DNA from: Leadbetterella byssophila_A
GTDB lineage: Bacteria > Bacteroidota > Bacteroidia > Cytophagales > Spirosomataceae
NCBI GenBank assembly: GCA_040394735.1
Contig: JBEBRR010000012.1
Location: 4,335-68,334, forward strand
Reading direction: 5' to 3'
Length of the DNA: 64,000 nucleotides
The translations under genes were made by a program, and so were the position numbers. Positions 34,642 to 42,781 of this stretch are shown piece by piece (position 1 is the first letter of the stretch; each line of letters opens with the position of its first letter). Below the pieces are notes generated by a model. That model was given only the letters and a program-made list of their open reading frames with translations. It made no database searches and had not been told where the DNA came from.

Positions 34642-36006
34642 ATGCAGATCATAAACCCTTTTGACGAGTCGGTCATCACCGAATTGCAGGAAGACAGCCC
34701 GTCTTCCATTTTCGAAAAATATCAGACTGTAAAAAGCGGGCAGCCAAAATGGGCTCTTGCCCCTTTAAAGGAGCGTATTGCCTGTATTTCCCGCTTCTCC
34801 GAACTGCTGGAAGAAGAAAAAGATGTTCTGGCGCTTACCCTGACGCAGGAGATGGGAAAACCTCTCTGGCAATCATTGAATGAACTGGCCGGAGCCCGGA
34901 GCCGGATCCTTTTTTTCATTGAAAACAGTGAAAAATGGCTGGCCGATGAATGGATTACGGAAGCAGGAGCCACACGGGAGAAGATTGTTTATGAGCCTTT
35001 GGGTGTCATCGGCAATATCTCTGCCTGGAACTACCCCTACCTGGTAGGTGTGAATGTGTTCATCCCCGCGCTTATCGGCGGGAACGGTGTTCTCTACAAA
35101 CCTTCGGAATACGCCACCCTTACCGGCCGGCATATCCAGCGTTTACTATACAAAAGCGGTATACCTGAAGACGTCTTTGCTCTGGTAGCCGGGCAGGCCG
35201 GGGCCGGACAGGCGCTTCTGGATCTGCCCCTGGACGGTTATTTCTTTACTGGCAGCTTCAAAACCGGCCGTTATATTGCTTCACAAACTGCGGGCAGGCT
35301 GGTACCTGTTCAGCTGGAGCTGGGCGGTAAAGACCCCCTGTATGTAGCCGATGATGTGGACGATATCCGGCAGGTGGCAGAAGCTGCGCTGGAAGGGGCC
35401 ATGTACAATAACGGACAAAGCTGCTGTGCGGTAGAGCGTATGTATGTACATGAAAATATCTATGACCGTTTTGTGGAGCTTTTTTCTGAAGCCGCGAAAA
35501 AAATGAAGATCGGCGACCCTGCCGCAGAGGGAACGGAGATCGGTCCTCTGAGCCGGAAGGAGCAGCTGGCTTTTCTATCCGGCCAGGTGAACGATGCGGT
35601 AAACAAAGGCGCCAGGCTGCTTACCGGTGGCCGCGCCCCGGAAGGCAAAGGGTATTTCTTTGAACCTACCGTCATTGCCGACGCCGATCATACCATGAGC
35701 CTGATGACCGAAGAGTCGTTCGGCCCGGTGATAGGCATTCAGAAAGTGGGGTCGGACGAGGAAGCATTAAAGCTGATGCAGGATACTCCTTACGGGCTCA
35801 CCGCAGCCGTTTATTCCAAAGATTACGAGCGGGCCTCCCGCCTGTTTGCCCGGCTGAACACCGGTACGGTATACTGGAACTGCTGCGACCGCGTAAGTGC
35901 AGGCTTACCTTGGTCCGGGCGCAAAAACAGCGGCCTGGGAGCCACCTTGTCGCATCTTGGTATCCGGGCCTTTGTACAGCCTAAGGCATATCATCTGAGG
36001 GGCTGA
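34642..36006 (+). CDS. Aldehyde dehydrogenase of the glutamylated-amine pathway
   Basis: This 454-residue NAD(P)+-dependent aldehyde dehydrogenase has the catalytic Cys261 in NNGQSCCAVER, the general base Glu226 in QLELGGKDP, the SAWNYPYLV cofactor-binding stretch (128-136) and ESFGPVIGI. It should oxidise the gamma-glutamylaminoaldehyde to the acid. It starts two bases after the hydrolase stop. Its last 26 bp overlap, on the opposite strand, the 3' end of the threonine aldolase gene. The specific substrate is an inference from the operon. Confidence 0.87.
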   Translation: MQIINPFDESVITELQEDSPSSIFEKYQTVKSGQPKWALAPLKERIACISRFSELLEEEKDVLALTLTQEMGKPLWQSLNELAGARSRILFFIENSEKWLADEWITEAGATREKIVYEPLGVIGNISAWNYPYLVGVNVFIPALIGGNGVLYKPSEYATLTGRHIQRLLYKSGIPEDVFALVAGQAGAGQALLDLPLDGYFFTGSFKTGRYIASQTAGRLVPVQLELGGKDPLYVADDVDDIRQVAEAALEGAMYNNGQSCCAVERMYVHENIYDRFVELFSEAAKKMKIGDPAAEGTEIGPLSRKEQLAFLSGQVNDAVNKGARLLTGGRAPEGKGYFFEPTVIADADHTMSLMTEESFGPVIGIQKVGSDEEALKLMQDTPYGLTAAVYSKDYERASRLFARLNTGTVYWNCCDRVSAGLPWSGRKNSGLGATLSHLGIRAFVQPKAYHLRG

Positions 36007-37054
36007 TTACCGGGGGCGCTGCTAAGGGTAAGGGCGTAACCGATTTCAGATCTTTCAGGAAACGGTCTACAGCTTCTTCAGGGGTAGCCCAGGAGGTGAC
36101 CAGGCGAAGGGCAGAGTGTTCATCATCCAGCTCTTCCCACTCAAAAAAATCATATTTCTGTGCCAGCTTTTTGATCTGGTTGTACTTCAGAATGGGGAAC
36201 ACCTGGTTGCTTTCCGGCGGGCTGAGGAACTGATAACCCAGCTCACGGAAAGCCGCCGCTATCTTACCGGCCATGGCATTGGCATGGCGGGCCAGCCTGA
36301 AGATCAAATCATCTGTAAAAAGGGCGTCGAACTGCGCTCCCAGCACCCTTCCTTTGGCCAGCATCGCACCCCTTTGCTTTACATTGTATTTAAAGTCGGG
36401 CTGAAGCGACGGGTTGCTGATCACCACAGCCTCTCCCAGCAAGGCGCCGCACTTGGTGCCGCCGATATAAAATACATCACAGAGGCGGCTGATTTCTGCC
36501 AGGCTTATATTGCCTGCCACCAGCGCCATCGGCAGCCGGGCACCGTCAATAAATACCAGCAGGTCATTCTTGGAGCAGTAACGGTAAATATCCTCGAGCT
36601 CTTCTTTCGAATACACCGTACCCAGCTCGGTGGTATTCGATATATATACCATACGGGGCTTCACGGTATGGTATTTCGGAAACTTCATCAGCAGCCGGGT
36701 AATATCTGACACGGTAAGCTTCCCGTCACTGGTCCTGACATATTCTATCTTGTGCCCGGTGGCTTCAACAGCTCCGGCTTCATGGGTATTGATATGGCCG
36801 CTTTCTGCCGATATCACCGATTCATACGGCTTCAGCAGCGCACCTATCACCAGCAGGTTGGCCAGGGTACCTCCGGCCACAAAATGCACATCCACGGCTT
36901 CATTTTTACAGGCCGCTTTAATTTTTTCAACAGCCCTGACCGACAGATCGTCGTTCCCGTAACCGGCTTGTTGGGAAAGGTTGGACTTTACCAGGCTCTC
37001 CAGGATCAGCGGGTGGCACCCTTCGCTGTAATCGTTCAGGAATTTGTATTTCAT
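35981..37054 (-). CDS. ltaE: Low-specificity L-threonine aldolase type PLP enzyme
   Basis: This 357-residue PLP fold-I lyase has the threonine aldolase/beta-eliminating-lyase sequence: NDYSEGCHPLILESL at the start, FVAGGTLANLLV, IDGARLPMAL and the PLP lysine in YIGGTKCGALLGEAVV (about residue 199). It interconverts threonine with glycine and acetaldehyde; beta-elimination on other substrates is possible. Its 3' end overlaps the aldehyde dehydrogenase by 26 bp in antisense. If the amino-alcohol operon yields glycine, this enzyme may use it, but that is speculation. A leader (TAAAATTTTATACAG) before the ATG resembles that of the gene at 42457. Confidence 0.88.
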   Translation of the reverse strand: MKYKFLNDYSEGCHPLILESLVKSNLSQQAGYGNDDLSVRAVEKIKAACKNEAVDVHFVAGGTLANLLVIGALLKPYESVISAESGHINTHEAGAVEATGHKIEYVRTSDGKLTVSDITRLLMKFPKYHTVKPRMVYISNTTELGTVYSKEELEDIYRYCSKNDLLVFIDGARLPMALVAGNISLAEISRLCDVFYIGGTKCGALLGEAVVISNPSLQPDFKYNVKQRGAMLAKGRVLGAQFDALFTDDLIFRLARHANAMAGKIAAAFRELGYQFLSPPESNQVFPILKYNQIKKLAQKYDFFEWEELDDEHSALRLVTSWATPEEAVDRFLKDLKSVTPLPLAAPPVISPSDDMP

Positions 37055-37329
37055 CTGTATAAAATTTTAGCCGTGGCGGCGGGACTCTGTTAGATACCAG
37101 CCATCAGCTTTGGGACGCTTTATTCATCACCAGAAGGCAATTAGTTATTGGGGAAGAGCACCCGGTGAAATCTCACCCGATACGTCTAATTTCTAACTCC
37201 GCCCGGGAATTTCGTCCTATATCAGTTCAGGGCAGGTAATTCCCCGTTTCTACTCACAGGACGCCAGGCTCTCCGGTATGGGCTATCTGGCCGTAAAACA
37301 AAAGAACTCTCATTTCTGAGAGTTCTCTG
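37055..37329. other. Intergenic region
   Basis: Between the threonine aldolase start and the tRNA terminator (37295-37326) no supported gene or known motif is seen. Confidence 0.5.
37295..37326 (-). terminator. Terminator of tRNA-Thr
   Basis: On the minus strand AGAACTCTC and GAGAGTTCT (37303-37311 and 37318-37326) form a perfect 9-bp stem with a 6-base loop, followed by TTTTGTTTT. It starts 4 bp after the tRNA. Confidence 0.85.
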
Positions 37330-37402
37330 AGCCCCCTATCGGGATCGAACCAATGACCTACTGATTACAAATCAGTTGCTCTACCAGCTGAGCTAAGGAG
37401 GC
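37330..37402 (-). tRNA. tRNA-Thr (anticodon UGU)
   Basis: The minus strand folds as a standard tRNA: acceptor GCCTCCT/AGGGGGC, D-stem with TAGCTCAGCTGGTAGAGCA, anticodon stem ACTGA/TCAGT around the loop TTTGTAA (anticodon TGT), T-arm GGTTCGATCC. No CCA is encoded; the discriminator is U. Confidence 0.96.
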
Positions 37403-37470
37403 GTTCCTTATTTTGGTGGTGCAAAATTAAACACTGAAATAATACGCTCCAAGTGTTTTTGTAAACTTTT

Positions 37471-39423
37471 TTAATTCGCTGACACAATTAACCGGAGCTT
37501 TGCATTCAGCTCTTTCAGCTCGGCTTCTCCTTTGTCAATTTTCTTCTGGTATTCCGCCCTGAGCTTATCGGCATTCTTGGAATAACCGAAGAATTCCAGG
37601 TTATTTTTGGTCAGTGATATTTCGTCTTCCAGATTTTTGATCTTTCTGCGGAGGTCGCTTTCCGTCTTATTCAGGTTTCCACCTGACTTCAGCACCACCT
37701 CTGCCTCATTCTGCATCATCAGCTTGTCTTTCTCCGACTTCTCCAGTCCGCTGGCCGACTTCACATAGGAGTTAATGGCCTTAATGAAGCGGTCCTGGAT
37801 AGCCTTCATATCCTTCCTGGGCACAAACCCGATGGCATTAAAGCTCTTCTTGAATTCAGGAAGCCGGTTCAGGTTGGTTTCGCCACCGGCCACCAGCTTC
37901 TCTATCTCTTCACAAATAGCAACTTTGGCCGCCAGGTTCTTGTCGTATTCCGAATCCTGGGCCTTGCTTTCATCCCGTTTGTTATTGAAATAGGTATCAC
38001 ACACTGATTTGAATTCTTCAAACAGGCTGTCTTTATACTTTTCAGGCACATGCCCTATCGTCTTCCATTTTTTCTGAAGATCAATGATGCGGTTGGTGTT
38101 CGGCGCAGCGTAATCACCGGCCTCGAGGATCTCCTTTGCCTGTTGTACCAGCTCACTTTTGGCTTTGTAATTGGCCTCCCGCTTGGCTTCCAGTTTGGCA
38201 AAAAACTCACTCTTATGTTTAAAGAACTGCTTCAGCGTGCTCCAGAAGTTTTTGCTGACCTCCTTCCCTTTTTCCCGGGGCATTCCACCTTTAATGGCAT
38301 TCCACTGGTCCTGGATGGCCTGCACTTCGCGGGTCTTGGCATTCCATTCATTAATGGAATCGCTGTTGAACTCAAGGTAGGCCTGCAGGTTGGTCAGCAA
38401 CTGGGTTTTCGCTTTCAGCACTTCCTCCGAAAGCTCCGAGCTTTCCTTCTGCAGCTCCCGCTTTTTATCATAAATAACATCAAATGCCTTTTTCAGACGA
38501 TCCCACAGCGCATCCTGCTCCTCTCTTGGGCCGGGACCGATATGCTTGTACTCCTGCAGCAGTTCATTGGCTTTTTTAAGGGTAACATTATTAATGGGGG
38601 TAGCTTCCAGCGACTGAGCGATCTCTTCAATTTTTACCACTACAGCCTCTTTGGCTTCGATATTCTTCTTCCGGTCCAGGTCCTTCAGTTCATTCTGGAT
38701 ACTGCGGATGTCGAAATAACGGTCTACCAAGGCATTGTAAGCCGACCAGAGCGAACCGTTATGCGGGGAGTTGATGTTTCCGGCATTTTTCCATTCGGTC
38801 TGCAGGTTTTTGAAGGCGTCCCAGTTGTTTTTTGATTCTCCCCGCTCTTCGGTATCCACGATTTCCCGCAGCCGTTGCAGCAGGCGGGTCTTTACTTCAA
38901 AATAATCTTCCTTTTCACGTTCCAGCTTCTGGAAAAACGCCTGCCGCTTTTCGCGTACCTGGATCATGATCCCTTCAAAACGGATCGAATAATTATCATT
39001 CCGGAACTCAAAGCCTTCATCAGAGCCGTTTTCAGCTATGTAAGCGGCCAGCGCCTCGTTTTTCTCCTGCTGGTGAATCTCGTCAAAGGCACTGCGGGTT
39101 ACTTTCAGAGCATTGTCAATATTCTTCACATCCGCCACCGAAAGGGTGCGGGCGTTCATGGCTTCCAGTAAACGGTCTGCAAGATCAACAAAGTCCTTTT
39201 TGGAATAATTGGAGAAATCCTCATCAAATTCAAGGATAGATTCCGATTCTTCTTCGATCTCCTCAATAGCTTCCAGGTCTGCCGATGCGCCTTTTGTTCC
39301 GACAGATTCCTCTACCGGATCCGGCGTTCCCCCTTCATGAGAAGAGGACTGTTCCACAGGTGTATCGGAAACTTTGCCATTTTTACCTTCCATGTTGTTC
39401 GGTTCTAAACTTGACTCGCTCAT
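37471..39423 (-). CDS. DUF349-repeat coiled-coil protein
   Basis: This 650-residue, highly charged protein has an acidic disordered N-terminus (about residues 1-90) followed by about five DUF349 repeats, recognisable by repeated W-(K/N)-x2-G/W and ...LWSAYN/F-type units (WKNAGNINSPHN, YKHIGPGPREEQDALWDRL, WNAIKGGMPREKGKEVSKNF, WKTIGHVPEKYKDSLFEEF, FNAIGFVPRKDM), and a C-terminal coiled coil (about 590-650). The repeat is helical; the family is common in Bacteroidota and of unknown function. The start at 39423 (MSESSLEPNN) is likely since upstream codons are not conserved-like. It is divergent from pdxH. Confidence 0.85.
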   Translation of the reverse strand: MSESSLEPNNMEGKNGKVSDTPVEQSSSHEGGTPDPVEESVGTKGASADLEAIEEIEEESESILEFDEDFSNYSKKDFVDLADRLLEAMNARTLSVADVKNIDNALKVTRSAFDEIHQQEKNEALAAYIAENGSDEGFEFRNDNYSIRFEGIMIQVREKRQAFFQKLEREKEDYFEVKTRLLQRLREIVDTEERGESKNNWDAFKNLQTEWKNAGNINSPHNGSLWSAYNALVDRYFDIRSIQNELKDLDRKKNIEAKEAVVVKIEEIAQSLEATPINNVTLKKANELLQEYKHIGPGPREEQDALWDRLKKAFDVIYDKKRELQKESSELSEEVLKAKTQLLTNLQAYLEFNSDSINEWNAKTREVQAIQDQWNAIKGGMPREKGKEVSKNFWSTLKQFFKHKSEFFAKLEAKREANYKAKSELVQQAKEILEAGDYAAPNTNRIIDLQKKWKTIGHVPEKYKDSLFEEFKSVCDTYFNNKRDESKAQDSEYDKNLAAKVAICEEIEKLVAGGETNLNRLPEFKKSFNAIGFVPRKDMKAIQDRFIKAINSYVKSASGLEKSEKDKLMMQNEAEVVLKSGGNLNKTESDLRRKIKNLEDEISLTKNNLEFFGYSKNADKLRAEYQKKIDKGEAELKELNAKLRLIVSAN

Positions 39424-39440
39424 TAATCGAAATTGATAAT

Positions 39441-39448
39441 TACTTTTG
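39441..39448 (+). promoter_or_regulatory. -7 box of the pdxH promoter
   Basis: TACTTTTG matches TAnnTTTG 42 nt before the ATG. On the opposite strand a TAATTTTG for the DUF349 gene overlaps the same spacer. Confidence 0.45.
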
Positions 39449-39489
39449 TGAAAAAGCAAAATTAATAATAATATTCAAACACCTTGTCC

Positions 39490-40134
39490 ATGAACGGCAA
39501 AGATATTTCAAATCTTCGGATTCACTATGAAAAATCAGAACTCTCTGAAGTAAATGCTCCTGTTTCCCCTATGGATCTTTTCCAGGCCTGGTTTGCCGAA
39601 GCCCTCGAAGGAGGTATCCGGGAGCCCAATGCAATGGTTCTGTCTACAGTTTCCGAAAACCGGCCGCACGCCCGGGTGGTGCTTCTTAAGGGGGCCTCTC
39701 CGGAGGGCTTTGAGTTTTACACCAATTACAACAGCCATAAGGGAGTCCAGCTGGCGGCAAACCCACATGCCGCCCTTACTTTTTTCTATGATTTCATGGA
39801 GCGGCAGATCCGGATAGAAGGCATGGTGCATAAGCTGCCGGCCGGGCAGTCAGATGCTTATTTTCACTCCCGCCCCCGGGGAAGCCAGATCGGCGCCTGG
39901 GTAAGCCACCAGAGTGAAAAGATCGGCTCCCAGCAGGCGCTGGAAGAAAAGCTGAAGTTCTATGAAGAAAAATTCAGGGAGCAGACGCTTATTCCCCGGC
40001 CGGAGCACTGGGGCGGCTATGTCCTGCACCCTGCCTCCATAGAGTTCTGGCAGGGAAGACCGAACCGCCTGCACGACCGGCTGCTGTATACCCGCGAAGG
40101 GGACAACTGGAGCATTTCAAGACTCTCTCCGTAA
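39490..40134 (+). CDS. pdxH: Pyridoxamine 5'-phosphate oxidase
   Basis: This FMN enzyme makes pyridoxal phosphate from PMP or PNP. The 214-residue protein contains FMN/PLP-binding motifs NAMVLSTVSENRPHARVVLLK, FYTNYNSHKG (about 78-88), ALTFFYDFMERQIRIEG, SRPRGSQIGAWVSHQSE and the C-terminal PHEWGG equivalent PEHWGGYVLHP and FWQGRPNRLHDR. Length is typical. The ATG at 39490 is used; a TTG two codons upstream is less likely. A palindromic repeat follows the stop. Confidence 0.95.
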   Translation: MNGKDISNLRIHYEKSELSEVNAPVSPMDLFQAWFAEALEGGIREPNAMVLSTVSENRPHARVVLLKGASPEGFEFYTNYNSHKGVQLAANPHAALTFFYDFMERQIRIEGMVHKLPAGQSDAYFHSRPRGSQIGAWVSHQSEKIGSQQALEEKLKFYEEKFREQTLIPRPEHWGGYVLHPASIEFWQGRPNRLHDRLLYTREGDNWSISRLSP

Positions 40135-40142
40135 ATAGCCAT

Positions 40143-40191
40143 AAAGTGAAAAGTTACGGCATATATTCCATAACTTTTCACTTTTAGCTTA
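40143..40191. repeat. Palindromic intergenic repeat
   Basis: AAAGTGAAAAGTTACGG (left) is inverted by CCATAACTTTTCACTTT (right). It lies between pdxH and the convergent gene at 40184, whose stop codon TAA (40184-40186) is inside the right arm. Confidence 0.8.
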
Positions 40192-41131
40192 CTACTCTCA
40201 GCCTGCCCGCCCGTCTGTTGAGGTCATCCACGTATTCCAGCCAGAGAGCCAGGCAGATCACCCGGTACAATGCCGATACTTCACACCGGGGCTCCTGTCC
40301 TGATGCATTTATCACCTGAACAGCCTCTTCAAATATGGCCCGGTTACAATAACCCCAAACAGGATGACGGAGGTAATTGCTTCCGCAGGAGTCTTTAAAA
40401 CGTTCAAAAAGTATAATAAAATTTTGATAACAGAGCTGATCCGGAAGGTTATTAATCCCATCATACGCATCCGGCTGGATAGTCATCCTGATCTTATGCC
40501 TGATATCTTCCATGGGATCTGCCATCCCGCTTTCGTTATAAATACACTCTTTCACCGGTCCTTCAGGCGTCCCTGCTTTCTCCCGGTTTTCCTCACCGGC
40601 CCGGGTCTCCGGAAAATCTGCTGATCCTGCAAAACCGGAAGTACAGTCTTTTTTTTCTTCTTTTACCAGGTATTCTCCGGGCAGCAGCCGGAATATATCC
40701 TGATAGAAAGTCAGGTGGTCTGTAGCCTGCCTTTCCGGTAATATGCTGAAATATTCCTCTATCTTTTTTTCACACGGCCTCAGCGGAAACTTAACGAAGG
40801 GCAAAAGTTCCTTTAACAGGAAATTGCACACCACGTGCCCCCCTTCCAGGTAATAGTAGTATACCGGAACACTGCTGAATATTCCTCTTTTTGCAATGAA
40901 TACCTTATTTCTTAAATCGGTTAAAACAAAGGAGACATCTTCTCCTGCACTGTGCACACATGCAGCCCCAGACTCCCTGTAGGATTCCAGGATCTCTGTT
41001 TTCAGTTCGGAAGAAACGTGACCGGTCTTTAAAATTATGTGTTCCATTTTGGTGCTTATATCCCGTAAAATTAGGCAGTATTGGTCCTTGAAATCCGGCC
41101 GGATCAGCAAATACCGGGATTCTGTCACCAA
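40184..41131 (-). CDS. AsnB-like protein lacking the synthetase core
   Basis: The N-terminal 150 residues resemble the beta-domain of the asparagine-synthetase-like protein at 42782-44599: the segments around FIAKRGIFSSVPVYYYY and YQDIFRLLPGEYLVKEE correspond to LVRDRFGMQPLYFK and FKDIHTVPPGCYFRKE there. The ATP-pyrophosphatase motif SGGxDS and the rest of the core are absent. In their place is a polar, charged linker (about residues 160-205), followed by a helical end (YRVICLALWLEYVDDL) like AsnB C-termini. It therefore cannot be an amide-forming synthetase by itself. It may be a regulatory or substrate-binding paralogue. The start is uncertain: TTG at 41131 keeps the aligned N-terminus, ATG at 41047 is the first ATG. 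The frame is intact. Confidence 0.6.
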   Translation of the reverse strand: MVTESRYLLIRPDFKDQYCLILRDISTKMEHIILKTGHVSSELKTEILESYRESGAACVHSAGEDVSFVLTDLRNKVFIAKRGIFSSVPVYYYYLEGGHVVCNFLLKELLPFVKFPLRPCEKKIEEYFSILPERQATDHLTFYQDIFRLLPGEYLVKEEKKDCTSGFAGSADFPETRAGEENREKAGTPEGPVKECIYNESGMADPMEDIRHKIRMTIQPDAYDGINNLPDQLCYQNFIILFERFKDSCGSNYLRHPVWGYCNRAIFEEAVQVINASGQEPRCEVSALYRVICLALWLEYVDDLNRRAGRLRVVS

Positions 41132-41215
41132 ATGGATTTTTAATTACAGGAAAGGGCGCTAACCTGTATTCCGGGGGCAGCAGTTGGAATAAAAGTGAAA
41201 CCGTTTAACCTGTGT

Positions 41216-42457
41216 TTACCGGATAACCCATCGGTTAAGCACATTTTTTTCGCCTTCGATCACCACTTTCAGCAGCCTGCTGTCTTTAAATTCCTCCGGA
41301 AGAGGTATTTCCGCCCTGCCCCGGCCTACTTCAAAAACACCGAGACTCCGGTAGATGTCACCCTTACCGGTTGTCTCATAATGATTGGTAGAAGAAACCA
41401 GGATATTTACATTTCCTTTAAGCTCAAAGGGGGTCCATTCTATCCTGAGCTTATCCTCTATAATCCGGGCGGAAGGTTCCGCCACCGATATATCTCCCGT
41501 AAAAGGGACTCCGTCAATCTCGTAAGCATTCTCCCGGGGAATAGTTAATCCTACGTGTCTTGCTACTGACGGCAAAACATCTACTATAGCCGGCGTATGA
41601 GCGTAAAAATACCTGTTTAACGGCTTTTTATTGGTGGCTATCCAGCTGGTTCTTTCCCGTGCCGACTGGCCGCCATGACTAAGGCCCGTGGCTACGTCGC
41701 GTCCGTGGTCTGTAACGATCACGATCATCCAGTCTTCATCAAAATACTGCTCCCTGTATTTTATCGCATTATACAGGTCACCCATCTGACGGTCGGTTTT
41801 CATCAATGCCTCCTTCATTCTCCCGCTGTCGCCGGAAGCATGTCCTATGTCATCCGTATATTGGAGATAAACCCAGCTCAGATCGGGCGCGTCCTTCCGT
41901 ATGCTTTCGCATGCCTGCCTCACTACTTCCTCATCAATGCGGTTAATATACACCGACTGGTCATCGTGCGGGAAACGCTCTTTGTCCAGCTCATATCCAT
42001 CAAATTTATAATCCATTTTCAGAAAGCCGGTCTGGGGCAGATCCTCCCCGATAAGCCTGGTCCGGTTATCTGTCCAGGTAGAATAAACGGCCAGTTTCTT
42101 ATCCGGCAGAGAGGTCCTCATCAGCCGGAAGATGGTGGGGTAATGATAGTTGGGCGCTGCAATGCTGTTGTTCCAGACATTGTGTTTATTCACCCAGGTG
42201 CCCGTGAGCATACTGTTATACGATACCGCAGAAATGGTGGGTGTCTGGGAGTATCCTCCTTTTTCGCCCCCCACGTATGCCCGTGTATATCCTCCTGCAC
42301 TGCTGATCTGGTCTATGTGGGGCTTGAGAGTACTTTCCAGGAAATCGGCCGGGATGCCGTCTACGATCACCATTACTGCTTTGGGCACTTTCCCGCTGTT
42401 TTGTGCGGCCGTCGCCAGGGGAAATAGGAGTAACAGGAAGGCATATAGGTTTTTCAT
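41216..42457 (-). CDS. Exported alkaline-phosphatase-superfamily phosphodiesterase
   Basis: This 413-residue protein has a signal peptide (ending LATAAQ) and a nucleotide pyrophosphatase/phosphodiesterase-type domain: VMVIVDGIPADFL (metal Asp33), QTPTISAVSYNSMLTGTW, VYSTWTDN, YTDDIGHASG (about residue 195) and VTDHGRDVATGLSHGG. Aligning PTISAVSYNSMLTG with the family's PTKTFPNHYSIVTG places Ser76 at the nucleophile position instead of Thr, which is an inference. The C-terminal 100 residues form a beta domain (FELKGNVNILVSSTNHY). It lies between two AsnB-like genes, on the same strand, with a TACTTTTG box just upstream. Confidence 0.8.
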   Translation of the reverse strand: MKNLYAFLLLLFPLATAAQNSGKVPKAVMVIVDGIPADFLESTLKPHIDQISSAGGYTRAYVGGEKGGYSQTPTISAVSYNSMLTGTWVNKHNVWNNSIAAPNYHYPTIFRLMRTSLPDKKLAVYSTWTDNRTRLIGEDLPQTGFLKMDYKFDGYELDKERFPHDDQSVYINRIDEEVVRQACESIRKDAPDLSWVYLQYTDDIGHASGDSGRMKEALMKTDRQMGDLYNAIKYREQYFDEDWMIVIVTDHGRDVATGLSHGGQSARERTSWIATNKKPLNRYFYAHTPAIVDVLPSVARHVGLTIPRENAYEIDGVPFTGDISVAEPSARIIEDKLRIEWTPFELKGNVNILVSSTNHYETTGKGDIYRSLGVFEVGRGRAEIPLPEEFKDSRLLKVVIEGEKNVLNRWVIR

Positions 42458-42781
42458 CTGTATAAAATTTAGTTCCGGACGGTAATACTATTTAGGTTTG
42501 GCAAAAGTACCGGGATTTTCCACAATTCCGACAGTACCCTTACTTAAAAGTACCGAAACATCCTGCCTGAAAACCCCTCATATCACACAACGGATAATAC
42601 CTGCAGTTCCCGGGCATTCCGGCCGGGAAGAACCTTTCAGAAAGCCTGTTTAACAGATATCTCATACATTTCATGACATAATGATAAACAATCATTTATA
42701 CATATACTTCTTTACCCCTGAGCGTATCAGAATGCCTTGATCCCGGGCCATTGTCTTCTCACGCCTGCCTGCAAAAAACAA
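42458..42781. other. Intergenic region within the AsnB-like cluster
   Basis: Both strands were read for a further RiPP precursor or leader-peptidase gene; only frames of about 25 residues or fewer without family features occur. A minus-strand TACTTTTG box near 42510 and the leader TAAATTTTATACAG precede the phosphodiesterase gene. Confidence 0.5.

Noticed and set aside
36116..37093. Plus-strand frames opposite the threonine aldolase
   Set aside because: They are shadows of the PLP enzyme with no family features.
40184..41131. Reading the 315-residue protein as a lasso B (leader peptidase) protein
   Set aside because: It lacks the transglutaminase-type Cys/His/Asp pattern and a HAW motif; its N-domain resembles the AsnB-like neighbour instead.
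42541..42781. Short minus-strand frames (18 and about 25 codons) as additional RiPP precursors
   Set aside because: They have no YxxP leader motif, no suitable ring acceptor spacing and no start context.
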